This document shows, one piece after another, positions 1 through 8,828 of a DNA stretch of 21,799 nucleotides (position 1 is the stretch's first letter; each line of letters starts with the position of its first letter). The translations under genes and the position numbers were made by a program. The stretch lies in NCBI GenBank assembly GCA_047974745.1, contig JBKECO010000046.1, positions 1 through 21,799 of the forward strand, written 5' to 3'. The stretch is from JBKECO01 sp047974745 (GTDB taxonomy: Bacteria > Bacillota > Clostridia > Lachnospirales > Lachnospiraceae). Below the pieces are notes generated by a model. The model did no database searches and was not told where the DNA came from. It saw only the letters and a list, made by a program, of their open reading frames with translations.

Positions 1-126
1 ACCTATGGGCTTTTAAGGTCCAGACAATTCTTTCTGCTAAAAATCGGTGCCTATAATTTCAGAAAACTGCTAAGGCATAATCGGATAAGACAGGTGGAGT
101 CTGCCTTAAATCTGAAAATAGCATAA
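1..126 (+). pseudogene. possible C-terminal tail of a transposase (partial)
   Basis: Frame 1 is open from the window edge to a TAA at 124-126 and gives 41 residues containing the stretch LLKIGAYNFRKLLR. A hydrophobic helix followed by N-x-R-K-L-L resembles the end of several DDE transposase families, which typically finish with an (A/G)xNxKRL-type helix. This is a resemblance only: there is no catalytic residue in view, and a 41-codon open frame can arise by chance. The context adds some weight, because the permease gene that follows has lost its N-terminal half, as an insertion or deletion would cause. It could equally be noncoding DNA. Confidence 0.25.
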
Positions 127-232
127 AAATAAGGAATGGGATGACACTGTAATTACGTTATATAGCTTGAATATACTCAAAAATCAAAAAAATCTGGTGT
201 TAATCTGATAGAACTACTTTCTATTTAGTGTT

Positions 233-1036
233 TTGACACCTAAACCAAATTTGAAAACAATAATTTTCGCATTTGCTTCTGGTCTTTGGATTGGTTTTCT
301 CCCAGGAATGGGATCTGGAATCTCAAACATTGTAGCATATGGTTATGCAAAGGGAATCAGTAAAGACCCTGATAGTTTTGGTAAAGGAAATCCAGCTGGT
401 GTCTGGGCTTCTGAAACGGCTAACAATGCATCCCTAGGTGGCGCTTTGATTCCTATGATGGCACTTGGAATTCCCGTTGATGGCATTACTGCCATGCTGA
501 TTGCTGGTCTTACGATCCATGGACTGCAGGCCGGACCATTATTTATGACGGAACAACCAGAACTTTCCAGTTTGATTTTTGCCTGCGTACTAGTTTCTGC
601 AATTATTACATATATTATACAGATTATAACAAAACGCTGGTTCCCTTATATTCTAAAGGTTCCCTATCATTATCTGTATACGGTAATTTTAGTCATCTGT
701 TTTATCGGAGGCTATGGAATTTCCAACACCATGTTCAATATTTATGTCATGCTTGCACTTTGCCTTTTAGCAATTTTTATGGCAATCAGCGGTCTGCCAA
801 CTGCACCACTGGTTCTTGCCTTTATTCTTTCCAGTAAGCTGGAGCGTTATTTCCGCCAGGGCATCAGTTATGCGCATGGCAGTTATTCAGAATTTTTTAC
901 ACGGCCGATCTCTGCTCTTTTACTTATCATTTCCGTGTTCTGTATCATTTGGCCGATCTATTCTGACCACAAAAAGAAAAAGAAATCCACCATGCTGACT
1001 GCTATAGCAAAAGAAGAAAATGATATTGAAGAATAA
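233..1036 (+). pseudogene. TctA-type tripartite tricarboxylate transporter permease, N-terminal half missing
   Basis: The protein matches the second half of TctA, the large membrane subunit of binding-protein-dependent tripartite transporters that carry carboxylates. It shows the family signature: IGFLPGMGSGISN, then FGKGNPAGVWASETANNAS, IPMMALGIPVDGITAM and GLQAGPLF in the first 105 residues. About five hydrophobic spans follow, and the tail is lysine-rich. Full-length TctA is around 500 residues with the PG motif repeated in each half; only 267 codons are present here. In-frame TGA and TAG codons at 206-211 close the frame upstream, and the only early start is a TTG at 233 without a Shine-Dalgarno sequence. 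The N-terminal half is not found in the bases upstream. The gene abuts the esterase (TAA-ATG) and so was probably first in the operon. No TctB or TctC partner is visible. It is probably non-functional; a functional short form is less likely. Confidence 0.75.
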
Positions 1037-2161
1037 ATGCCTATGAATATTGAACATTCAAACAAAAAAGTCCTGCTTCCAAAGATTGACCTCTGCTATG
1101 GTTCCCTTAATTCCATGCTGAAAAAGTATGATACCTTTGCAAGACAGGACTATTTTAAAGGAAAAACAGCAATAGAATTCCAGCACTGGAAAAAAGAGAT
1201 GCGACTGCTTCTTCATAAACTTCTGGGGCTTAATAAAATGGAGCTATGCGATCTGAAGCCAGTCAACGAAGATATCCATAGGGTTGAAGGTCCAATGCAA
1301 ATTCAAAGAGTGCATCTCCGAATTCAGGTCGAGCCTGGTGTATGGATGCCCGTTTATATTCTGATTCCGGAAGTTTTAGACCCTTCGAATCTCATTTTCC
1401 TTTGTCCGCCAGGTCATAATGGTGCAGGCAAATATTCGGTCGCCGGATTCCGCAGGTATGAAGCTGTTGCTGAAAAAATTGACTTTTATCATTACGATTA
1501 TGGCTATCAGCTTGCACAGCTTGGTTACATTGCGATCTGTCCAGACTGCAGAGGATTTGGTGAACGGCGAGAAGATCTCGCAGATGCCAGGGATATACAA
1601 ACCGCATTAAAAGGAGACTGTTCTCGTCTTTCACATATGGGGGAGCCACTGGGAATTCCTGTGATTGGCCTGCTGACCTGGGATTTGATGCGTATGATCG
1701 ATTACATTGAGCAATGTGAGGAATGGTCTCAAAAAAAGATCTGCTGTCTTGGTTTTTCTGGAGGCGGTATGCAGACTCTGTGGCTGTCAGCACTGGACGA
1801 TCGAATATCCCTGGCTGTGATCAGCGGTTATCTCTATGGATACCGAGACTCTCTTCTAAATCTGAATCAAAATTGTTCCTGCAATTACGTTCCAAATCTA
1901 TGGGAGCATCTAGATATGGGTGATATCGCAAGTCTAATTGCACCGCGGCCACTTTTGATCCAGTCCTGCAGAGAAGATCGGCTGAATGGTCCCAGAGGTA
2001 TGATCAATGTGATGGAGCAGATCCACATAATCAGACATGCTTATCAGCTTTTCGAAGCCAGTGATCGGCTCCTTCATGACATCTGCGAAGGTACACATCA
2101 GTGGCACGAAGAAAATCTACAAAAAAATCTAAAGGATTTATATCCGTTTATTAATGTCTGA
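1037..2161 (+). CDS. alpha/beta-hydrolase esterase, acetyl-esterase-like, probably deacetylates pectic oligosaccharides
   Basis: A 374-residue serine hydrolase of the large acetyl-xylan-esterase/dienelactone-hydrolase-like group. The nucleophile elbow is GFSGGG (Ser241). The acid is probably Asp314 in CREDR and the histidine His354 in GTHQWH. CPPGHNG (about 123-129) and PDCRGFGER (about 169-177) are typical of the esterase fold around the active site. There is no signal peptide, so it should act in the cytoplasm. The ATG directly follows the permease stop codon; a second ATG at 1043 is an alternative. Because it precedes GH28 and GH105 genes, removal of acetyl (or other acyl) groups from imported pectic oligosaccharides is a reasonable inference, but the substrate cannot be read from sequence. 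The fold and triad are well supported; the specificity is not. Confidence 0.8.
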   Translation: MPMNIEHSNKKVLLPKIDLCYGSLNSMLKKYDTFARQDYFKGKTAIEFQHWKKEMRLLLHKLLGLNKMELCDLKPVNEDIHRVEGPMQIQRVHLRIQVEPGVWMPVYILIPEVLDPSNLIFLCPPGHNGAGKYSVAGFRRYEAVAEKIDFYHYDYGYQLAQLGYIAICPDCRGFGERREDLADARDIQTALKGDCSRLSHMGEPLGIPVIGLLTWDLMRMIDYIEQCEEWSQKKICCLGFSGGGMQTLWLSALDDRISLAVISGYLYGYRDSLLNLNQNCSCNYVPNLWEHLDMGDIASLIAPRPLLIQSCREDRLNGPRGMINVMEQIHIIRHAYQLFEASDRLLHDICEGTHQWHEENLQKNLKDLYPFINV

Positions 2162-2195
2162 ACCACTCCAGAAATCATGAAACAGGGAGCGCACT

Positions 2196-4265
2196 ATGAA
2201 TAAACTACAGCTAAAAGAATCTATTTTGAAACAAATAGATCTGCCCTATATTCGGAATACCATATATCCATGCTCCTTTTTTAATATCAAACCTGACAGC
2301 AGCGAGACACAGACCTTGCAGCTTCAAAGAGCAATTGATACGATCAGCCAGGACGGCGGCGGACGTCTTATATTGCCTTCTGGTAATTATCTAACAGGAG
2401 CACTCTGGTTAAAAAGCGGTGTCGAATTACATCTGCAGAACAAAGACACAAGACTGACATTTATCAACACAGAAATAGAAAAAAATTATCCTATGGTTCT
2501 GACCCATTGGGAATCCACACCCTGCTTTAATTATAGCCCATTGATCTATGCCTGGCAGTCTCATGATATCGCCGTGACCGGCGAAGGTATACTAGATGGC
2601 AGCGCTGATTCAGAACACTGGTGGAACTGGCATCATCAGGTAGAAAATGCATGGTTCAAGAATCAAGTCGACCTTCAGCTGAATGACCGACGGACTTTGC
2701 GGAAAATGAATGCTGAGGGTGTAGATATCAATAGCAGAAAATTTGGTCCAGGTCATTTTTTACGACCGAACTTTATCCAGATGATGCAGTGTGAACGTAT
2801 CCTGCTCTCTCGTTTTACAATGATCAACAGTCCCATGTGGCAGGTCAACCCCGTCATGTGCAAAAGTGTTACTGTAGATGGAATCACCTTGCAAAGTCAT
2901 GGATCCAACAATGATGGCTGCGATCCCGAAAGCTGTGATGGGGTACATATCCTGCGCTGTCGATTTGATACGGGAGACGACTGCATCAGTATCAAATCCG
3001 GAAGAGACAGGGATGGACGACTTACAAATACACCCTGCAGAAACATTGTAATCGAACAGAACGAATTTGCTGACGGGCATGGCGGCATTGCTTTGGGAAG
3101 CGAAATGAGCGGCGGGATCTATAACCTGGTGGCTATTGATAACTACTTCTCCAGCCCTCATCTTACTTACGCACTGCGGTTAAAGACCAATGCCCGCCGA
3201 GGTGGAACGATCGAGAACATCGTACTTGCAGACAGTAAGATCGATCATATGAATGGAGCTGCCGTTCATGGAACAATGCTTTATGAAGATGGCCGAAACG
3301 GTGATTTCCTTCCAAGCTTTCGAAATATCTTGATCGAAAATATTGATGCAAGGGGTGGTGATTACGGTATTTTTCTAGAATCTTTCCCAGAAGTTCCCAT
3401 CACAGGACTCGTTTTAAAAAATATAACCATTGATGGATCTGTAAGAGCAATACACAGCATGCACTGGAAAGATCCGATCATTGAGAATGTTGTTGTTAAT
3501 GGGAATACGTATCCGCGACCGACAATGGTTAGAATCAAAGGCATCACACAAGTTGGGTCAATAGTACATGCAATTGCAGAAAGCTGTGGTTCATCGGATC
3601 AATATTCATTTGAATGGAAAAGTTCATTCGATGGAACCAAGTGGACAGTTGTCTCTAACAAAAGAGCCTGTCAGGTACCTGACAGCAACTACTTATATGT
3701 ATCTGTAACGGATCCTTCTGGACAAACAGAATGCAGCCGCAGGTACCGAATCCTGAAAAATTTAGATCTTGCAATAAAAAGCATTCCATATCTTCGGCTA
3801 CTATGTCGCGGTATACCTCTTTTTCCGCCCGAAGCAAGGGAAGAGCATCTGATTACCAGAGTATTACTTGCCCAAATGCTCCTGCCAATAGCTGAGCCTG
3901 GATTCATCCATGATATGCTCACAACATACAATGAGAAAGAGGCTTTGCTTAGAACAGTCAAGAATGGATATCTGCCCAGTCAGGAATTCCCTGACCAGAA
4001 TCCACAAGGCTTTATAACACGTCAGGAAATGGCGACTGTTGCCATGCAAGTCTGTGGTATAAACTATAAAAATGCATCCAGCACCATGCCCGAATGCACG
4101 GATGCTGCGTATGTTGATTTTAATTATGGAACAAATGTTGCCCGATCGCTCTATTTTGGGTTCATGATACTAAATCGAGATGGTTGCTTCTTCCCGACAT
4201 CGAACATATCGATCAAAGAAGCCGTCGAAATACTGGATCGAGTTGCAGATTTTGCCGGTGCATAA
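2196..4265 (+). CDS. GH28 polygalacturonase-family glycoside hydrolase with C-terminal Ig-like and SLH-like module
   Basis: A 689-residue protein whose first ~440 residues form a GH28 right-handed beta-helix. All family catalytic positions are visible: NNDG (Asp240), GDDCISIKSG (Asp261, Asp262), GHGG (His295) and RLK (Arg328, Lys330). GH28 enzymes hydrolyse alpha-1,4-galacturonan or rhamnogalacturonan; the exo- or endo-mode is not decidable here. Residues ~450-520 look like a small Ig/PKD-like beta domain (YSFEWKSSFDGTKW). Residues ~545-689 contain two or three SLH-like repeats, recognisable by ITRQEMATVAMQVCGI and by NVARSLYFGFMI...FFP...ISIKEAVEIL. There is no signal peptide, and an in-frame TGA at 2178-2180 rules out an N-terminal extension, so the SLH-like part is unlikely to anchor it to the wall. 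A GGGAG ribosome site precedes the ATG. Confidence 0.93.
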   Translation: MNKLQLKESILKQIDLPYIRNTIYPCSFFNIKPDSSETQTLQLQRAIDTISQDGGGRLILPSGNYLTGALWLKSGVELHLQNKDTRLTFINTEIEKNYPMVLTHWESTPCFNYSPLIYAWQSHDIAVTGEGILDGSADSEHWWNWHHQVENAWFKNQVDLQLNDRRTLRKMNAEGVDINSRKFGPGHFLRPNFIQMMQCERILLSRFTMINSPMWQVNPVMCKSVTVDGITLQSHGSNNDGCDPESCDGVHILRCRFDTGDDCISIKSGRDRDGRLTNTPCRNIVIEQNEFADGHGGIALGSEMSGGIYNLVAIDNYFSSPHLTYALRLKTNARRGGTIENIVLADSKIDHMNGAAVHGTMLYEDGRNGDFLPSFRNILIENIDARGGDYGIFLESFPEVPITGLVLKNITIDGSVRAIHSMHWKDPIIENVVVNGNTYPRPTMVRIKGITQVGSIVHAIAESCGSSDQYSFEWKSSFDGTKWTVVSNKRACQVPDSNYLYVSVTDPSGQTECSRRYRILKNLDLAIKSIPYLRLLCRGIPLFPPEAREEHLITRVLLAQMLLPIAEPGFIHDMLTTYNEKEALLRTVKNGYLPSQEFPDQNPQGFITRQEMATVAMQVCGINYKNASSTMPECTDAAYVDFNYGTNVARSLYFGFMILNRDGCFFPTSNISIKEAVEILDRVADFAGA

Positions 4266-4299
4266 ACAATGTAATAGCTTTCAAGAAAGGACACATGTA

Positions 4300-5397
4300 A
4301 TGTGGTTAGAATATTTTAAAAAATATTTAGAGGTTGATTTCCCCAAATTTCTATCTGAAAAAGCTTGGAACTATAAGAATGATCTTTGTATGATAGGTGC
4401 CGCTGATCTCGCTGCTGCTACCGGTGACACGAGGTGGAATCAATCTATATTGGACGCCGGAAAATGGCTTATCAGTGATACGGGCAAACTAGCAAACTGG
4501 AAAGAAGGGGAGAATAATATTGACAAGATCAGTTTCGGCAAATCCCTCATGCTCTTATATGATTTAACAGGCGATGACATCTACCTTGCGGCAGTGCAGC
4601 AGGTCTACTCCATGCTTGCAAATTACCCGAGAACTTCGACTGGAAACTTTTGGCATAAAGATATTTATCCCAATCAGGTGTGGCTAGATGGACTCTATAT
4701 GGCCATGCCATTTTACGCAAAATATTGCTCAGATACAGGAATAGACTATTGGGATGATATCATCGACCAGTTCAAAAGTGCACATGAACTTCTGTGGAAT
4801 GATCAAACAGGTCTATACCTTCATGGCTGTGATGTCAGCAAAACCATGGACTGGGCAGACCCAGTGAGCGGTCAGAATGATGCAACTTGGCTCCGTGCAG
4901 AAGGATGGTACCTAATGGCTCTGACTGACGTGTATGAGTTGGCGGCGAAACATTCGAACCGAGCCAAAGAACTGATCCCGCTGCTTAAGAACGCTCTCGA
5001 TGGTCTGCTTCCCTATCAAGACTCGAATACGAAGATGTTCTTTCAAGTTCCAAATATACCATCTCTGTCAGGCAATTATCCAGAAACCTCCGGAAGTGGA
5101 ATGATCGCCTATGCTCTGATGAAAGGTGCCAGATTAAATATGCTCCCTGAGGAATATTGGGAAAAGGGTTGCCAGGTTCTAACTGGAATACGAGACACCT
5201 ACTTGATGGAAGAAGATGGAGTCTATCACCTCCAAGGTATCTGCGCAAGTGCAGGTCTTGGAATAGGACCTGACCCCCATAACCGAAAAGACAGAACTGG
5301 AAAAGCAGAATACTATATCAGTGAATCACAGATGACAGATAATCAGCATGGCAGTGCCTCATGCATGATGGCCTATAGCGAACAGCTACGAAGATAA
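4300..5397 (+). CDS. GH105 unsaturated rhamnogalacturonyl/glucuronyl hydrolase (YteR-like)
   Basis: A 365-residue (alpha/alpha)6-barrel protein of the GH105 family, which removes the 4,5-unsaturated uronic acid left at the non-reducing end of oligosaccharides after lyase cleavage. The hallmark QVWLDGLYM supplies the catalytic Asp130. WLRAEGWY (about 197-204) corresponds to the usual W-x-R-G-x-GW motif, and PETSGSGMIAYAL (about 261-273) is the family's ETS-A segment. The open frame continues back to 4180 inside the GH28 gene. I choose the ATG at 4300 because an AAGAAAGG ribosome site lies at 4283-4290, and because the upstream residues overlap GH28 coding and resemble nothing in the family. 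There is no signal peptide, so it is cytoplasmic. It is followed immediately by the isomerase, whose ribosome site overlaps this stop codon. Confidence 0.92.
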   Translation: MWLEYFKKYLEVDFPKFLSEKAWNYKNDLCMIGAADLAAATGDTRWNQSILDAGKWLISDTGKLANWKEGENNIDKISFGKSLMLLYDLTGDDIYLAAVQQVYSMLANYPRTSTGNFWHKDIYPNQVWLDGLYMAMPFYAKYCSDTGIDYWDDIIDQFKSAHELLWNDQTGLYLHGCDVSKTMDWADPVSGQNDATWLRAEGWYLMALTDVYELAAKHSNRAKELIPLLKNALDGLLPYQDSNTKMFFQVPNIPSLSGNYPETSGSGMIAYALMKGARLNMLPEEYWEKGCQVLTGIRDTYLMEEDGVYHLQGICASAGLGIGPDPHNRKDRTGKAEYYISESQMTDNQHGSASCMMAYSEQLRR

Positions 5398-5409
5398 GGA
5401 GGCGTTACT

Positions 5410-6255
5410 ATGATGCAGATTGGACTGCGGCTTCATGATGCTGAAAACCTGCCATTGGAAGAATTATTGCCCATAGTGAAACAAAAAGGCTATTCCTGCG
5501 TACACTTTGCCCTAAGTAAATCCATGAAGGAATATCCCTGCGGCTCCACTGCGCTGACTCCTGGTTACGCCCAATATTTAAAAAAAATCTTTGCAAAGAA
5601 CGAAATGGATATCGCAGTACTTGGCAATTACCTGAATCTGGCACATCCCGATCCTGATGTGATCTTGCAGACACAGGAAAAATACTTTTCGCATCTTCGT
5701 TTTGCCTCTCTGCTGGGCTGTGGTATGGTAGGTACTGAGACAGGTGCCCCAAATGCCGAGTACAAGTACTCTCCTGAATGCCAAACAGACAAGGCGCTCC
5801 TTACTTTTATCAAAAATATCAAACCGGTGGTGCGATGTGCGGAACAGTTCGGTGTCATACTGGCTTTGGAAATCGTTGCGCGACACATCATATACAGTTC
5901 AAAACGGATGCGTCTCGTACTTGATGAAATAGGTTCCCAGAATCTACAGGTCTTATTTGATCCGGTCAATATGCTGAACCTGAATAATGTGAATTCCAGA
6001 GAAGACGTTATAGCAGAGGGCCTGGAACTTTTGGGTCCAGACATCGCAATGATCCACCTGAAAGATTTCATTTGCGTGAACGAAGGTCATGGACTAAAAG
6101 CAGTAGGAGCCGGAACGGGAGATATGGATTATACCTCAGTAATGAAATACGTTAAAAGAGAAAAACCCTTCATCTATGCAACATTAGAAAATACAACCCC
6201 TGAAAACGCCGAGTTCTGCGGAAAACGAATGTTGGAATTATATGAAATGGCGTGA
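5410..6255 (+). CDS. TIM-barrel sugar (phosphate) isomerase/epimerase, AP-endonuclease-2-like family
   Basis: A 281-residue xylose-isomerase-like TIM-barrel protein. The four metal ligands typical of this family are visible in order: Glu154 (LALEI), Asp184 (LFDPVN), His216 (MIHLKDF) and Glu260 (ATLEN). The early LGNYLNLAHPD segment (71-81) is a usual active-site loop. Family members interconvert ketoses and aldoses or epimerise sugars such as tagatose, ribulose or hydroxypyruvate; the exact substrate cannot be assigned. A strong AAGGAGG at 5396-5402 overlaps the stop codon of the GH105 gene and serves the ATG at 5410 (a second ATG follows at 5413), so the two genes are almost certainly translationally coupled. 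As last gene of the pectin operon it probably processes a sugar released by GH28/GH105. Confidence 0.88.
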   Translation: MMQIGLRLHDAENLPLEELLPIVKQKGYSCVHFALSKSMKEYPCGSTALTPGYAQYLKKIFAKNEMDIAVLGNYLNLAHPDPDVILQTQEKYFSHLRFASLLGCGMVGTETGAPNAEYKYSPECQTDKALLTFIKNIKPVVRCAEQFGVILALEIVARHIIYSSKRMRLVLDEIGSQNLQVLFDPVNMLNLNNVNSREDVIAEGLELLGPDIAMIHLKDFICVNEGHGLKAVGAGTGDMDYTSVMKYVKREKPFIYATLENTTPENAEFCGKRMLELYEMA

Positions 6256-6281
6256 AAAGAGTGATGGCGTTATAGAAAACC

Positions 6282-6316
6282 AAAAAGAAAAGCTGGATTG
6301 CCCAGCTTTTCTTTTT
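6282..6316. terminator. bidirectional intrinsic terminator between convergent operons
   Basis: A perfect 15-bp inverted repeat (arms 6282-6296 and 6302-6316, AAAAAGAAAAGCTGG and its complement) with a 5-nt loop. The A-run on one side and the T-run on the other give a U-tract on both strands. It ends the + strand pectin operon and the - strand GH43/transport operon, whose stop codons lie 27 and 8 bases away. Confidence 0.92.
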
Positions 6317-6323
6317 CTAATCA

Positions 6324-7970
6324 TTACTGTTCAATTATCTCATAGCGAAACCAGTCAAAATCAGCATAGTTTTCAGTGAATTCACCGCAGGATGACGCAT
6401 ACATTCCGAGATAAGTTCCCACGTAACCATCTGCTACCAAGGAACTGAGGAGCAGACCATCTGTACGTTCAATGACAGGTATTAACTGTTTTTCACTTGT
6501 ACCGTAGTAAAAGCTATATTTACCCACATCCCCTTCTACAGTCAGATAAATGCGTTCAGCCTCCACTAACACCTCCGCCAATAATTCTCTGCAACCATTT
6601 TCAATTTTATAGCAGGATACAGCCGCACCTTTTTCCGTCCAGTTCTTCACCAATACATATCCAAATCGTTCGTTCTGCAGAATAGCAATACCGGCTTCTT
6701 CACCCTGGCAATTTGCAGTAAATTCCAGTGCTGTTGATATTTGAAAATCATTATGCTGCTGTCTGCGAACCAACATAGCTGGTGTGCCCAGGTCTTCTAT
6801 TTTCACAGGTAACAGGTGCATCCGCAGAAAGCCAAATCTTTGATTCAGTGAATAGAATACTTCATCAACAGGTCTTCGCATGCACCAACACATATCCAGC
6901 ATTGACTCTTCAAAATTATCGACGCGAGTCTGCAGTGGAAAATGATATTCTGGTAGGTTCGGGAATCGTTCCTGTAAATTGACCATTCCATTCGAATTAT
7001 CTACGATCGGCCATCCATCATAGTCCCATGCTATTGGTATTAGAAAGACTTCTCTTCCGAGATTGAACTGTGCTTTACGGTTTCTATCAGGTGTTCTTAT
7101 CCACATTCTGGGCAAAAATTTGTCGTAATCTTCCACTTCCGCTTCATATGGACGTATGCCAAGAAGCACCATATACCATTCTCTTTTTTGGGTCACGACA
7201 AGATCTCCATGTCCTGCTACAGAAACTCCGACTCTGTTAACAATCGGAAGATTTCGGTTTGTCACAATAGGGTTGCGTGGGCAGGGTTCATATGGTCCGA
7301 ACAAATCATGACTTCGATAAATATTAACGCAATGATTTGTCTGTGTCCCTCCACTTGCTGTCATTAGATAATAAATATCTCCTATATGATAAATATGTGG
7401 TGCTTCCATATAGTAATTGTGGTCAACAGCTGCATCAAAAATAATTTTTCTTTCACCGGAAAACTGAAATGTCAGAGGATCGATCTCACATAAATAGATC
7501 TGCTTTTGCTCCGGAAAAATGAGTTCATTCGGAATTGTATTACTACAATACCATATTCGACCTTCATCATCAAAGTACAAGGATGGGTCAATCCCATCTG
7601 CCCCTTCTATAATTATCGCATCTGACCATGGTCCTGCGGGATCATCAGCAGTTATAATATAGTTAAATCGAGATGTACGTCCGTTTACGTCCAGTGTGTT
7701 TATTATATAGAATCTGTCTTTATGATGCCGTATTGTTGCAGCCCACAGTCCCTCTGAAATATCACAATTTCTATAGTCCAGCTGTTCTGATCTCGATATA
7801 GCATTGCATATCTGTTCCCAATGTACCATATCTCGGCTTCGAAATACCGGGAGTCCGGGAAAATAGGAAAACGAGGACGTTACAAGATAATACCATTCTC
7901 CCACTCTGCATATAGAAGGATCGGGATATCCTCCCTTGATAATCGGATTGCTGAACTTTTTCTCTCTCAT
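6324..7970 (-). CDS. GH43 glycoside hydrolase (beta-xylosidase/alpha-L-arabinofuranosidase type), cytoplasmic
   Basis: A 548-residue GH43 enzyme. The five-bladed propeller residues are present: general base Asp17 in GGYPDPS, the pKa modulator Asp128 in DGIDPSLYFDD, and general acid Glu189 in YYMEAPHIY. The length and a C-terminal beta-sandwich (~345-548) match the two-domain bacterial beta-xylosidase/arabinofuranosidase group, in which the second domain helps close the active site. No signal peptide is present, so it should act on oligosaccharides brought in by the transporter encoded just upstream. The gene starts 15 bases after the permease stop with only a weak AGCAGG-like ribosome site. 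Xylosidase and arabinofuranosidase activities cannot be told apart by eye; arabinan or arabinogalactan side chains of pectin would fit the context. Confidence 0.92.
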   Translation of the reverse strand: MREKKFSNPIIKGGYPDPSICRVGEWYYLVTSSFSYFPGLPVFRSRDMVHWEQICNAISRSEQLDYRNCDISEGLWAATIRHHKDRFYIINTLDVNGRTSRFNYIITADDPAGPWSDAIIIEGADGIDPSLYFDDEGRIWYCSNTIPNELIFPEQKQIYLCEIDPLTFQFSGERKIIFDAAVDHNYYMEAPHIYHIGDIYYLMTASGGTQTNHCVNIYRSHDLFGPYEPCPRNPIVTNRNLPIVNRVGVSVAGHGDLVVTQKREWYMVLLGIRPYEAEVEDYDKFLPRMWIRTPDRNRKAQFNLGREVFLIPIAWDYDGWPIVDNSNGMVNLQERFPNLPEYHFPLQTRVDNFEESMLDMCWCMRRPVDEVFYSLNQRFGFLRMHLLPVKIEDLGTPAMLVRRQQHNDFQISTALEFTANCQGEEAGIAILQNERFGYVLVKNWTEKGAAVSCYKIENGCRELLAEVLVEAERIYLTVEGDVGKYSFYYGTSEKQLIPVIERTDGLLLSSLVADGYVGTYLGMYASSCGEFTENYADFDWFRYEIIEQ

Positions 7971-7985
7971 AATTTATACCTGCTC

Positions 7986-8828
7986 TTATTCTTTAACCGC
8001 TCCGGAAGTCATTCCAGATATCAGATATTTTTGTAATGTGATGAAAATGATGAGTGTTGGAATACTTGAAATGATCGATGCTGCCATCAGAAAATTCCAT
8101 TGAATCTTATAGGAATCAGCCATTTTACTTATAGCATAAGTGATCGTTTTCTTATTATCAGCATTCATTAGTACGGATGCAAACATATATTCATTCCAAT
8201 TCTGTAAAAATGCATAGATCAAAGTTGCAGCGACACCTGGTACAGCAATTGGCAAAATGACCTTTACAAAGGTTTTTAAAGCACTGCAACCGTCTATTCT
8301 TGCCGCTTCATCCAAGCCAGTCGGTATGCTTCTTAAATATCCATACATCATCCATGTACAAAATGGAATGCTGAATGATGCGTATACAATGAGCAGCCCG
8401 ACTCTTGTATTATTCATGCCTAAATTAACTAAGATTTTATAGTATGGTATAATTTTCATAACAGCTGGAAACATTTGTGTTACCAATAAAAATCCCAGTA
8501 GAAGTTCCTTTCCTTTGAAGTTATAGCGTGATAGACCATATGCACATAAAGAGGCACATACAACACCAAATACCGCTGATCCTCCAACTGTAATGAAACT
8601 ATTCGCTATATAGATAGCAATAGGATACTCCTTCCAAATGTTAATAAAATTCTCCAGTGTCGGACCACTTGGAAATAATTCCAGACCTTTTGAAAGCGTA
8701 ATGTCCTGCATTGATCTCAATGAAGTTATTAACATCCAGGATATTGGCAATATCACACTGATACATCCCACTATCCCGATTATATAAGCAATCAGACGTC
8801 CAAAACGTTTTTTTGATAATTTAGTCAT
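7986..8828 (-). CDS. CUT1-family sugar ABC transporter permease, MalG-like
   Basis: A 280-residue inner-membrane permease with about six hydrophobic spans. It carries the cytoplasmic EAA loop that docks the ATPase: DEAARIDGCSALKTF followed by ILPIAVPG (about 173-199). The N-terminus (ISWMLITSLRS) and the NWNEYMFASVLM segment near the end are typical of MalG/LacG-type subunits of oligosaccharide importers. Its ATG lies inside the end of the partner permease gene (8-base overlap, ATGACTAA), with a GGAGG site at 8839-8843, so the two are translationally coupled. No ATPase gene is in the operon; a shared MsmX/UgpC-type ATPase encoded elsewhere is the usual arrangement in Bacillota. Confidence 0.93.
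   Translation of the reverse strand: MTKLSKKRFGRLIAYIIGIVGCISVILPISWMLITSLRSMQDITLSKGLELFPSGPTLENFINIWKEYPIAIYIANSFITVGGSAVFGVVCASLCAYGLSRYNFKGKELLLGFLLVTQMFPAVMKIIPYYKILVNLGMNNTRVGLLIVYASFSIPFCTWMMYGYLRSIPTGLDEAARIDGCSALKTFVKVILPIAVPGVAATLIYAFLQNWNEYMFASVLMNADNKKTITYAISKMADSYKIQWNFLMAASIISSIPTLIIFITLQKYLISGMTSGAVKE

Noticed and set aside
127..232. Promoter or inverted terminal repeat between the possible transposase tail and tctA
   Set aside because: No convincing hexamer pair, and no terminal repeat could be matched without the other end of the supposed element.
4180..4299. N-terminal extension of the GH105 reading frame into the GH28 gene
   Set aside because: A good ribosome site precedes the ATG at 4300, and the extension is GH28 sequence in another frame.
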